Assembly: GCA_937877515.1 (NCBI GenBank) | Contig: CALFIX010000025.1 | Location: 1 to 47,394 of the forward strand | Direction of reading: 5' to 3' | Source: an uncultured Treponema sp. | GTDB taxonomy: Bacteria > Spirochaetota > Spirochaetia > Treponematales > Treponemataceae | Length of the DNA stretch: 47,394 nucleotides | Part shown: one piece after another, positions 1 to 6,590 of the stretch | How positions within the stretch are numbered: the stretch's first letter is position 1 | Layout of the letters: each line of letters starts with the position of its first letter | Program-made: the position numbers and the translations under genes | Notes under the pieces: model-generated | Told to the model about the DNA's origin: nothing | The model's database searches: none | The model's input: the letters and a program-made list of their open reading frames with translations, nothing else

Positions 1-79
1 GAAAAAGCAATTAAATCTCAATTACCTAATTGACATTTCATAGCAGGTCTTTTTTGTAAACATTTAAAACTATTTAAAT

Positions 80-106
80 GACTGTATAAAAAAAAAGTAT
101 ACAGTC
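80..106. promoter_or_regulatory. A-tract inverted repeat upstream of small membrane protein gene
   Basis: A perfect 9-bp inverted repeat (GACTGTATA at 80-88, TATACAGTC at 98-106) flanks a spacer that is almost all A. It ends 6 nt before the ATG at 113, so a bound protein would block the start region. A related but weaker arrangement (TATAC, eight A, GTATA) lies at 649-666 before the toxin-antitoxin pair. An operator is inferred; a hairpin in the mRNA is also possible. Confidence 0.45.
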
Positions 107-112
107 AGGTTT

Positions 113-379
113 ATGAAAATAATTTTATTAGTGTTAATATGCTTAATTTCTTTGACATTATTTTGTAAGGCAGGACTCCAAGAAACTATTTCTAGTTTTA
201 TAAAATATAAGCACTATGAACCAGAAAGAGATCCTGATTCTGGAAGAATTATTGACGATTCAAAACCTAAAATCGTTAAGCCTAAAAAGAGTTTTTTACT
301 GCTTTTTATAATCTCAATTGTTATGAATATAATAATTTTTGTAATTTTTATTAAAAATAGTTTTTTAGTTTTCCATTAA
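113..379 (+). CDS. Small two-helix membrane protein, hypothetical
   Basis: This 88-residue protein is not recognised. It has an N-terminal hydrophobic helix (about residues 2-20, with a Cys at 18), a charged middle segment rich in Lys, Asp, Glu and Pro (about 30-60), and a second hydrophobic helix (about 61-80). This predicts an integral membrane protein with two passes, or a signal anchor plus a tail anchor. A short AGG lies just before the ATG. The 3' end overlaps the convergent broken zinc-ribbon gene by a few bases. The very AT-rich composition resembles the neighbouring toxin-antitoxin genes and differs from the core genes after 1600, which suggests an accessory region. No function is proposed. 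Confidence 0.5.
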   Translation: MKIILLVLICLISLTLFCKAGLQETISSFIKYKHYEPERDPDSGRIIDDSKPKIVKPKKSFLLLFIISIVMNIIIFVIFIKNSFLVFH

Positions 380-611
380 TGAAGCACCGCAGTTTGAACA
401 CATGGTTTTTATTTCTGAATCCACAAAAGCATGACACTTTGGGCAATATAAGTCGGAGCCTTTCAAGGCAAATTTTCTTCCATTTTTATAGACTATTTCA
501 TATTCATCTGTAGCATTTTCTGTTATATCTCTCATCCATAAGTTTATTTACATCTACGCTCATTGAATCATCCCTTATATCTAAGACCTTGTATTCATAT
601 ATAGATTTCAT
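365..611 (-). pseudogene. Zinc-ribbon protein gene broken by a frameshift
   Basis: Reading the minus strand, an ATG at 611 with a good AAGGA ribosome site starts a 35-codon frame that ends at a TGA at 504-506. Around 530-540 the coding sense continues in another frame, from an ATG at 535 to a TAA at 365, giving 56 residues. The second part holds two Cys pairs, CPKC and CSNCG, spaced as in a small zinc ribbon, next to the C-terminus. The total length of 247 nt is not a multiple of three, so one extra base or two missing bases would join the halves. It could be a real pseudogene, a sequencing error, a programmed shift, or a short 56-residue gene with its own start, although that ATG has no clear ribosome site. 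Confidence 0.55.
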
Positions 612-646
612 AAATTTATTTTCCTTAGGTTAGTTTATTTTAATTA

Positions 647-668
647 ACTATACAAAAAAAAGTATATA
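647..668. promoter_or_regulatory. A-tract half-palindrome between divergent zinc-ribbon and mntA genes
   Basis: TATAC (649-653) and GTATA (62-66 of the same hundred, 662-666) flank a run of eight A. The arrangement matches the better palindrome at 80-106. It lies between the divergent zinc-ribbon gene (start 611) and the mntA-like gene (start 735). A shared operator is inferred only from this similarity. Confidence 0.35.
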
Positions 669-699
669 ATCAAGGAAAAGTTAATGGAATGTACCAAGG

Positions 700-727
700 T
701 TGTCATAATTTTTCTTTATGATATAAT
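700..727 (+). promoter_or_regulatory. Sigma-70 type promoter of the toxin-antitoxin pair
   Basis: TTGTCA at 700-705 and a perfect TATAAT at 722-727 are separated by 16 nt. The -10 box ends 7 nt before the ATG at 735, so the transcript would begin at or next to the start codon. The fit depends on choosing 735 rather than the in-frame ATG at 684 as the start. Confidence 0.6.
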
Positions 728-734
728 TGTTTTT

Positions 735-1136
735 ATGACAGAAGCAGAAACCATTCAAAAAAAAATTCAAGAATATTTTTCTCAAAAAAAAGAAATAGAT
801 ACGGTTCTGCTTTATGGGTCTTTTGCAAAAAATACTTTTAATGAGCATAGTGATGTAGATATTGCAATCCACTGTAAAAATGAATTAACTTATGAAAATC
901 TTTCAAGTACTCAAACAGATCTTTCTTTTTTGTTACATCGGGAAGTAGATTTAGCAGATTTGTCTAAGGCAGAAGGCATTTTTCTGTACCAGATTATGAC
1001 AACAGCTAAAAAAATAAAAATTGACCGAAATGTTTTTGTTCGCTATTTAGTAAAGGCTCTTTGTTTTAGAGAAGATTTTTTGCCGACTGTAGAAAAAATG
1101 CAGGATGAAAAAATCAGGAGATTCGTAAATGGATAA
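735..1136 (+). CDS. mntA: MntA-type nucleotidyltransferase antitoxin
   Basis: The 133-residue protein is a minimal nucleotidyltransferase. It carries the family motif GSX10DXD (Gly-Ser in LLYGSFAK, then DVD in SDVDIAI) near residues 30-45. In the known MntA/HepT systems this enzyme adds AMP units to a tyrosine of the HEPN toxin and so silences it. The partner toxin gene follows with an 8-nt overlap, so the two are translationally coupled. An in-frame ATG at 684 has an AAGGA site and would add 17 hydrophobic residues. The 735 start is preferred because the family length is about 130-140 residues and a strong promoter lies inside the would-be extension. Which start is used cannot be settled here. 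Confidence 0.8.
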   Translation: MTEAETIQKKIQEYFSQKKEIDTVLLYGSFAKNTFNEHSDVDIAIHCKNELTYENLSSTQTDLSFLLHREVDLADLSKAEGIFLYQIMTTAKKIKIDRNVFVRYLVKALCFREDFLPTVEKMQDEKIRRFVNG

Positions 1137-1539
1137 AGATGTTCTAAAGACAAAACTTGAAGCTCTTATAAGATGTGTCCATAGAATAAAGGGGCAAAAT
1201 ATTTCTAGTTTAGAAGAATTGGAAATGAATCTTGATAAACAAGAGATTATTATCCTAAATCTTCAGAGAGCGGTTCAAATTTGTGTTGATATAGGAAATC
1301 ATATTTTGCTAGATTTTAAAACTCCAACGCCAGTAACAATGTCTGAAACATTTAAATATCTTGCGGAGAATAAAATTATTTCAAATGATAACGCAAAGCA
1401 ATTAGCTAATGCAGTTGGTTTTAGAAATATTGCTGTGCATCAGTACGAAAATATAAATTGCAATATTGTATATTCAATATATACATCACACTTAGATGAT
1501 TTTAAGGTTTTTGCTGAATCAATTTTTAAGCTGATTTAA
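1129..1539 (+). CDS. hepT: HepT-type HEPN toxin (DUF86)
   Basis: The 136-residue, helix-rich protein has the HEPN ribonuclease signature RX4HXY, seen as RNIAVHQY near residues 98-105. In characterised HepT toxins the Arg and His form the RNase site and the Tyr is AMPylated by MntA. All three are present, so the toxin looks intact. Its ATG lies inside the end of the mntA gene, which is the usual order for this family. The pair sits at an AT-rich edge beside a broken gene, consistent with an accessory island used in defence or stabilisation. The target RNA is unknown. Confidence 0.82.
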   Translation: MDKDVLKTKLEALIRCVHRIKGQNISSLEELEMNLDKQEIIILNLQRAVQICVDIGNHILLDFKTPTPVTMSETFKYLAENKIISNDNAKQLANAVGFRNIAVHQYENINCNIVYSIYTSHLDDFKVFAESIFKLI

Positions 1540-1550
1540 CTTTTTTTCTT

Positions 1551-1585
1551 AAAAAAAAACGGCACCCCCGTTTTTGAGAGTGCCG
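1551..1585 (-). terminator. Intrinsic terminator of the flavoprotein gene
   Basis: On the minus strand a 10-bp stem (CGGCACTCTC with GGGGGTGCCG, two G-U pairs) and a 6-nt loop precede nine T. It follows the stop at 1605. Read on the plus strand it has no T run, so it is directed to the minus-strand gene, although it may also slow hepT transcripts. Confidence 0.85.
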
Positions 1586-1604
1586 CCTTTGGTAAGAGCC
1601 AGCG

Positions 1605-4349
1605 TTACTTTTTCTTGTTGAACTTAATCTTTATTTCGCGTTTTATGATGTTCGGTAAGATGGCTTTCATCTTGTCTTCGCTTCTTACCATCTTGCTTGC
1701 CTTTGGATTTAGGCGTACTAAGTGAATGGCGTCAAACATACACTTTGTTGTACACTGACCGCAGCCAATACAGTGGTTTTCGTCTACTACGGAAGCTCCG
1801 CACTTTAAGCAGCGGGAAGTTTCTTTTTTAACCTGTTCTTCTGTAAACACAGCCTTTGCATCTTTAAAGCCTTTCTTTGCGTCTACTCCCGGTTTTACGC
1901 CAGGAATTTCGCGTGCGGTGTTGTCGTAACCTGAAAGGTCTAAAGCGTCTTTGTCTAACTCTATGTAGTTATTTTTTGTGCGTCCTATTGTAAGGCTTGA
2001 GTGTGGCTGAACAAAGCGGTGAATGCTTATTGCAGCTTCCTTACCGGCTGCGATTGCGTCTATTGCAAACTTTGGTCCTGTGTAAACGTCTCCGCCAACA
2101 AAGATGTCGCTTTCTGCTGTCTGGTATGTAACTTTGTCTGCAACGGCTCCGTTTCCTCTTCCAAGCTCTACCTTGCTGTCTTTTAGTAAGTCGCCCCAGA
2201 TAATGCTTTGACCAATAGAAAGGAATACGTTGTCGCAGTCTACTGTTACGGTTTCGTTTTCGTCGTACTGAGGGTTAAAGCGTCCGGTTGAATCTTTAAC
2301 GGCTGTACACTTTTTAAATACAATGCCTTTAACCTTGCCGCCTTCTGTTAGAATTTCTTTTGGACCCCAGCCGCAGTTTATCTTAATGCCTTCTTCTTCC
2401 GCTTCGGTGATTTCTTCTAGGGTAGCAGGCATTTCGTTTCTCTGTTCAAGACAGAACTGTTGTACTTCGCTTGAACCGCATCTTTTTGCAGTACGGCTTA
2501 CGTCGATTGCTACGTTTCCGCCGCCAACTACTACGGTTTTTCCCGTAACCCTGTATTCTTTTCCTTCAGAGACACAGTCTGCTACTGTACGCAGGAAGTC
2601 TACTGCCGTCATTACGTTTTCTGCATCTTCTCCCGGAATATTTGCCTTTCTTCCACCCTGGCATCCGATGGCAATGTAGAAGGCTTTGTAGCCCTGTGAG
2701 CGAAGTTCTGCAAGCGTTATGTCTTTACCAACTTCCACGCCGCACTTAATTTCTACTCCCATTTCTTTGATGATGTCGATTTCTGCCTGAACTACATCTT
2801 TTTCAAGTTTGAAACTTGGGATTCCGTAAACAAGCATACCGCCGGCTTTTTTGTTCTTTTCAAAGATTGTGGGTTTGTATCCTTTTTCTGCAAGATAGAA
2901 GGCACAGCTTAAACCTGCAGGTCCTGCACCGATGATTGCAACCTTCTGATTAAAGCCGCCCTTGTTTGTAGGAGCAACTACCGGAGGAATGTAGCGTGTT
3001 TCTGCGTTAAGGTCGCGCATTGCGATAAACTTTTTAACTTCGTCAATTGCCAGAGCCTGGTCAATTTTTCCGCGTGTACAGGCGGTTTCGCATCTTCTGT
3101 TACAGATGTGTCCGCAGATTGCAGGAAGAGGATTGTTCTTTTTAATGAGGGCTAAAGCATCTGTGTAGCGCCCCTGGCTTGCAAGGTGCAGGTAGCCTTC
3201 TATTCCGATGTGGGCAGGGCAGGCTGTTTTACATGGAGCTGTTCCTGTGTCGTAACATTCGTTTCTCTGTGTGTCGCGGTAGTTCCAGTCCCATTTTTCA
3301 GGTCCCCATTTTATTGCGTCTGGCAGTTCGTGCTTAGGGTATGTAACGGGACCTGTTTTGTTGCAGAGCTTTTGACCGAGCTTTACGGCTCCGGCAGGAC
3401 AGTACTCTACACAGCGGCCGCAGGCTACACAGTTGTCGCTGTTGACGCGAGCAACATAAGCTGAGCGGCTAAGGTTTGGCGTGTTAAACAAAAGCGAGGT
3501 TCGAAGGGCGTAACATACGTTTACGTTACAGTTACAGATTGCAAATATTTTATCTTTACCGTCAATGTTTGTAATCTGGTGAACAAAGCCGTTTGCCTCC
3601 GCTCTTTCTAAAATTTCATAAACCTGTTCTTTTGTGATGTAGTGTCCGCGGTGAGTTTCTACAAGGTAGTCTGCCATGTCGCCGACGCCAATACACCAGT
3701 CGCTTGGGTCGTCTGCACAACCTTCGCCATAAGTGCGGCGGCTTAAGCGGCAGGAGCACGGGCTTGCCGCGTATTTTCCCTCGTACTTGGAAAGCCAGTG
3801 AGAAATGTGTTCTACGCTAACAGAGTGCTGTTCTGCTTCTATTGCTTTTTCTACAGGAATTACGTGCATACCGATTCCCGCTCCGCCTTCCGGAACAAAA
3901 GGTGTTACCTTTTCCAGAGGTTCACGGGTCATGCGTTCAAAGAAAAGGCCTAAAGCAGGGTGTGCTTCAAGCTGCTTTTCGTTCATGTTTGTAAATTCTG
4001 CACTTCCCGGAACAAACATCGGAAGAACGTACTGCTTTTCTCTCTTTTTATTTTCCCAGTTCCATTCAATAAGGCCGGCTACTCCCATCTCGTAAAGAAT
4101 TTTTTCAAGATAGTCCCTGTCCTTACCGGTTAACTTCATCATGCCTTCAATGGTTTCCGGATGGCGAACTTTCATCTTAAGGGCAATTTCTGCCATTTCG
4201 TCCGTAACAATTTCTGCTAAACCCCAGTATTCCGGGTCATCATAGGTAATTTTTCTTCCCAGACGGTCGGTAATTTTTTGACCAAGTTCAAGTACCAAAG
4301 GACGTTTTTCTTGAGTTGTAAGCTTTGGTTTGTACTCTGATTCTTTCAT
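1605..4349 (-). CDS. Modular iron-sulphur flavoprotein, GltD-like oxidoreductase
   Basis: This 914-residue protein has three parts. The N-terminal third contains a Cys-rich segment (CSC near 198, CADDPSDWC near 211-219, CNCN near 282) and a ferredoxin motif CVACGRCVEYCP at about 307-318. The centre matches the small subunit of NADPH glutamate synthase: an Fe-S segment (Cys residues about 375-424), an FAD site GAGPAG at about 474-479, and a second nucleotide site VVVGGGNVAID. The C-terminus carries CLKCG and a further CIGCGQCTTKC ferredoxin motif. A redox enzyme using NAD(P)H and several clusters is a safe conclusion. The electron partner is not shown, and no large glutamate synthase subunit is in the window, so glutamate synthesis should not be assumed. 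An AGGAGA site precedes the ATG at 4349. Confidence 0.8.
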   Translation of the reverse strand: MKESEYKPKLTTQEKRPLVLELGQKITDRLGRKITYDDPEYWGLAEIVTDEMAEIALKMKVRHPETIEGMMKLTGKDRDYLEKILYEMGVAGLIEWNWENKKREKQYVLPMFVPGSAEFTNMNEKQLEAHPALGLFFERMTREPLEKVTPFVPEGGAGIGMHVIPVEKAIEAEQHSVSVEHISHWLSKYEGKYAASPCSCRLSRRTYGEGCADDPSDWCIGVGDMADYLVETHRGHYITKEQVYEILERAEANGFVHQITNIDGKDKIFAICNCNVNVCYALRTSLLFNTPNLSRSAYVARVNSDNCVACGRCVEYCPAGAVKLGQKLCNKTGPVTYPKHELPDAIKWGPEKWDWNYRDTQRNECYDTGTAPCKTACPAHIGIEGYLHLASQGRYTDALALIKKNNPLPAICGHICNRRCETACTRGKIDQALAIDEVKKFIAMRDLNAETRYIPPVVAPTNKGGFNQKVAIIGAGPAGLSCAFYLAEKGYKPTIFEKNKKAGGMLVYGIPSFKLEKDVVQAEIDIIKEMGVEIKCGVEVGKDITLAELRSQGYKAFYIAIGCQGGRKANIPGEDAENVMTAVDFLRTVADCVSEGKEYRVTGKTVVVGGGNVAIDVSRTAKRCGSSEVQQFCLEQRNEMPATLEEITEAEEEGIKINCGWGPKEILTEGGKVKGIVFKKCTAVKDSTGRFNPQYDENETVTVDCDNVFLSIGQSIIWGDLLKDSKVELGRGNGAVADKVTYQTAESDIFVGGDVYTGPKFAIDAIAAGKEAAISIHRFVQPHSSLTIGRTKNNYIELDKDALDLSGYDNTAREIPGVKPGVDAKKGFKDAKAVFTEEQVKKETSRCLKCGASVVDENHCIGCGQCTTKCMFDAIHLVRLNPKASKMVRSEDKMKAILPNIIKREIKIKFNKKK

Positions 4350-4430
4350 AGTGGATGTCTCCTTAAAAATTCAAGATGCATGGTAAGAGCACATAACAGC
4401 ACCTCACGAGCATCCGTTAGCCACGTGATA

Positions 4431-4463
4431 ATAGTTTGACTATAAGTTTGATAGTTAGACTAT
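4431..4463. promoter_or_regulatory. Tandem 13-bp palindromes downstream of the -10 box
   Basis: Two palindromes of the form ATAGT-N3-ACTAT occur at 4431-4443 and 4451-4463, read on either strand. Their starts are exactly 20 bp apart, about two helical turns, so two protein dimers would sit on the same face. They lie just downstream of the -10 box at 4470-4475, a position typical of repressor sites. The regulator is unknown. Confidence 0.6.
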
Positions 4464-4469
4464 CATTGT

Positions 4470-4498
4470 ATTATATAGCGTTATACATATGTCGTCAA
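4470..4498 (-). promoter_or_regulatory. Sigma-70 type promoter of the flavoprotein gene
   Basis: Read on the minus strand, TTGACG (4493-4498) and TATAAT (4470-4475) are separated by 17 nt. The predicted leader is about 110 nt. A 9-bp AT-rich inverted repeat at 4499-4522 lies directly upstream of the -35 box and could act as an upstream element or as a weak terminator for the preceding gene. Confidence 0.8.
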
Positions 4499-4566
4499 AT
4501 ATAAAAAGCGTTATTTTTATATTGTTACATGAGGCTAATTTTGCGGGGCTCAGGTTTACGACGTTT

Positions 4567-5700
4567 TTAAACTGTCTTTAGTGTGTATTTTCGTGTTCCT
4601 AGTCCTATTTTTTCGCCATGTTCTAGTGTTTTGCTCCATACACTGGCAGGCTCCGAGTCATGCCAGAGGTCGCCGGTCATTTTTATTCCGCGCTTTTTTT
4701 CGTTGTCGGTAAGTCGAGTGTTTGGAAAGCGCATTGCTTTCTGGCACAGGTCTGCGCATGCCTGGTCTAAGGCTATTGGGTCAAAGCTTGCTGCCATTCC
4801 AATGTTTGGAATTAAAGGCGCGTCGTTATAGCCGTGACAGTCGCAGTACGGGCTTATGTCTAATATTAAGTTTATGTGGAAGCATGGTCGTCCGTAGCAG
4901 ACTGCCTGTGCGTATTCTGCCATTTTGCAGTCAAGGTCGCTGTTTGCACTTCCGTTAGGGTTGTAGATTGCGTCAAAGTTACATGCTCCTATGCAGCGAC
5001 CGCAGCCCTTACACAGTTCCTGGTTTATAACGGCTTTTCCGGTTTCGTAGCTTATTGCATCTGAACCGCATTCTTTTGCACAGCGCTTGCAGTTTTTACA
5101 TTCCGCTTCGTTTACCATAGGTTTACCGGAGTTGTGCTGAGCCATTTTTCCAGCCCGGCTTCCGCAACCCATGCCTATGTTTTTTATGGCTCCACCAAAG
5201 CCTGTAGCTTCGTGTCCTTTAAAATGGCTTAGGCTTATAAATACGTCTGCGTCCATAATAGCTTTTCCAATGTGGGCAACCTTGCAGTATTCTCCGTTTA
5301 CAACAGGGACGTCAATTTCATCTGTGCCTTTTAAGCCGTCTCCTATAATAACGTGGCAACCGGTTGTTATGCTTAAAAATCCATGCTGTTCTGCAATGTC
5401 TAAGTGATCTACTGCATTTTTTCTTGAGCCTGGGTAGAGTGTGTTGCAGTCCGTTAAAAAAGGTTTTCCACCAAGTTCTTTTACTGTATCTGCAACAGCT
5501 TTTGCGTAGTTAGGTCTAAGGTAAGAAATGTTTCCGTCTTCTCCAAAGTGCATTTTAATTGCTGTAAATTTTCCATTAAAGTCTATATTAGAAATGCCGG
5601 CTTTTTTTATTAAATTTTTAAGCTTTAAGGGAAGACCTCCGTCGCGTTCTGTTCTGAAATCTGTGAAGTATACTGTAGAAGGAGTGTTTTCTTCTGCCAT
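4567..5700 (-). CDS. DUF362 protein with two 4Fe-4S ferredoxin motifs
   Basis: The 377-residue protein matches DUF362 proteins. The N-terminal half includes HFGEDGN and the SHFKGHEATGFGGAIKN segment typical of the family, followed by two ferredoxin motifs, CKNCKRCAKECG and CKGCGRCIGACN, around residues 195-245. The Cys count fits two 4Fe-4S clusters. The start at 5700 is chosen over 5721 because GGGAG lies at the right distance before it. It has its own promoter and lies upstream of the 914-residue flavoprotein in the same direction, so a shared redox role is possible. The substrate of DUF362 proteins is generally unknown, and none is claimed here. Confidence 0.8.
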   Translation of the reverse strand: MAEENTPSTVYFTDFRTERDGGLPLKLKNLIKKAGISNIDFNGKFTAIKMHFGEDGNISYLRPNYAKAVADTVKELGGKPFLTDCNTLYPGSRKNAVDHLDIAEQHGFLSITTGCHVIIGDGLKGTDEIDVPVVNGEYCKVAHIGKAIMDADVFISLSHFKGHEATGFGGAIKNIGMGCGSRAGKMAQHNSGKPMVNEAECKNCKRCAKECGSDAISYETGKAVINQELCKGCGRCIGACNFDAIYNPNGSANSDLDCKMAEYAQAVCYGRPCFHINLILDISPYCDCHGYNDAPLIPNIGMAASFDPIALDQACADLCQKAMRFPNTRLTDNEKKRGIKMTGDLWHDSEPASVWSKTLEHGEKIGLGTRKYTLKTV

Positions 5701-5741
5701 AATTAATTCTCCCTGACACAAAATTTGCTGCCACGATTTTT

Positions 5742-5770
5742 ATTTTAAGAAAAGATTTCTTTGTGGTCAA
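5742..5770 (-). promoter_or_regulatory. Sigma-70 type promoter of the DUF362 gene
   Basis: On the minus strand TTGACC (5765-5770) and TAAAAT (5742-5747) are 17 nt apart. The leader is about 35 nt and includes a good ribosome site. Confidence 0.75.
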
Positions 5771-5820
5771 GTAAGATGAACAGACTTCTTTCTTTGTAGT
5801 AATGATTCTCTTTTCTCCTG

Positions 5821-5849
5821 TTGATACCGCTTAAATTCTTCGATATACT
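5821..5849 (+). promoter_or_regulatory. Promoter of HAD gene, leaderless layout
   Basis: TTGATA (5821-5826), 17 nt, TATACT (5844-5849), then 6 nt to the ATG at 5856. No Shine-Dalgarno sequence lies before the ATG. The transcript is predicted to start at the start codon. Confidence 0.7.
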
Positions 5850-5855
5850 AGCTTC

Positions 5856-6530
5856 ATGATGCAGGGAATTAAAGCTGTTGCTTTTGATATAGACGGAACT
5901 CTTTATAACGATATAAAGCTTTATGTTAGCATGACGTTTTACGTGTTAAAGCACCTTAAATTTTTTATAAATTTTAGTAAGGTTCGTAAAGAACTTCATA
6001 AAACAGCTCCCCTTGCAGATTTTTATGAATATCAGGCGCGGCTTCTTTCTAAGCATATGAGGGTTACTTCAGAAAAAGCTAAAGATTTAATAGAATGTAT
6101 TAGCTATGAAGGTATGAAGCCTTATTTTCTTAAGTTAAAGCCTTATCCCCAGGTTTACGAGACCTTTGTAGCTTTAAAAGCTAGTGGCTTAAAAGTTGCT
6201 CTTCTTTCAGATTTTCCTCCAGAACAAAAAGGTGGCGTTTGGGGGGTACGAAGTCTTTGTGATGTCTGTATGGGAAGTGAAGAAGCTGGTGCATTAAAAC
6301 CTTCGCTGTATCCATTTGGTATTTTAACTTCTAGGCTTGGCGTAAAGCCAGAAGAAATTCTTTATGTTGGTAATAGTAAAAAATATGATGTTTTAGGTGC
6401 ACGTAATGCAGGTATGAAAACAGCTTATCTTTTAAAAGGTTTGAGAGCTTTGTTTAATGTGCCTCTAAAAGAAGCTGATGTTTCCTTTAAAAACTATAAA
6501 CAGCTTAGAAATATTGTGCTTAACGACTAA
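5856..6530 (+). CDS. HAD-family hydrolase
   Basis: The 224-residue protein has haloacid dehalogenase motifs in order: DIDGT near residues 11-15 (nucleophile and acid/base Asp), LLSD near residue 115, a Lys in GALKPS, and VGNSKKYDVLGARNAG near the C-terminus. The last motif normally reads GD; here the first Asp is replaced by Asn, while the second Asp (YDV) remains. A cap of helices lies between motifs I and II. It is probably a small-molecule phosphatase in the cytoplasm, but the substrate cannot be read from sequence. The gene appears to be transcribed without a leader. A second ATG, one codon later, is also possible. Confidence 0.8.
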   Translation: MMQGIKAVAFDIDGTLYNDIKLYVSMTFYVLKHLKFFINFSKVRKELHKTAPLADFYEYQARLLSKHMRVTSEKAKDLIECISYEGMKPYFLKLKPYPQVYETFVALKASGLKVALLSDFPPEQKGGVWGVRSLCDVCMGSEEAGALKPSLYPFGILTSRLGVKPEEILYVGNSKKYDVLGARNAGMKTAYLLKGLRALFNVPLKEADVSFKNYKQLRNIVLND

Positions 6531-6542
6531 ATGGTGTATAAT
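6514..6542 (+). promoter_or_regulatory. Promoter of the coiled-coil gene, overlapping the HAD stop
   Basis: TTGTGC (6514-6519), 17 nt, TATAAT (6537-6542). The -35 box lies in the last codons of the HAD gene. The leader is about 40 nt and contains a G-rich ribosome site before a GTG start. Confidence 0.6.
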
Positions 6543-6590
6543 TTTATAGCTAAGGCTTTATTTTAAAAAGTTCTTGGGTGGGGAATAAAA

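Noticed and set aside
1..33. Ten in-frame codons ending in TGA at the left edge
   Set aside because: This could be the 3' end of a gene, but ten codons are too few to support a call.
4499..4522. 9-bp AT-rich inverted repeat as a terminator of the DUF362 gene
   Set aside because: The stem has no G or C pairs and no clear T run; it is only mentioned with the adjoining promoter.
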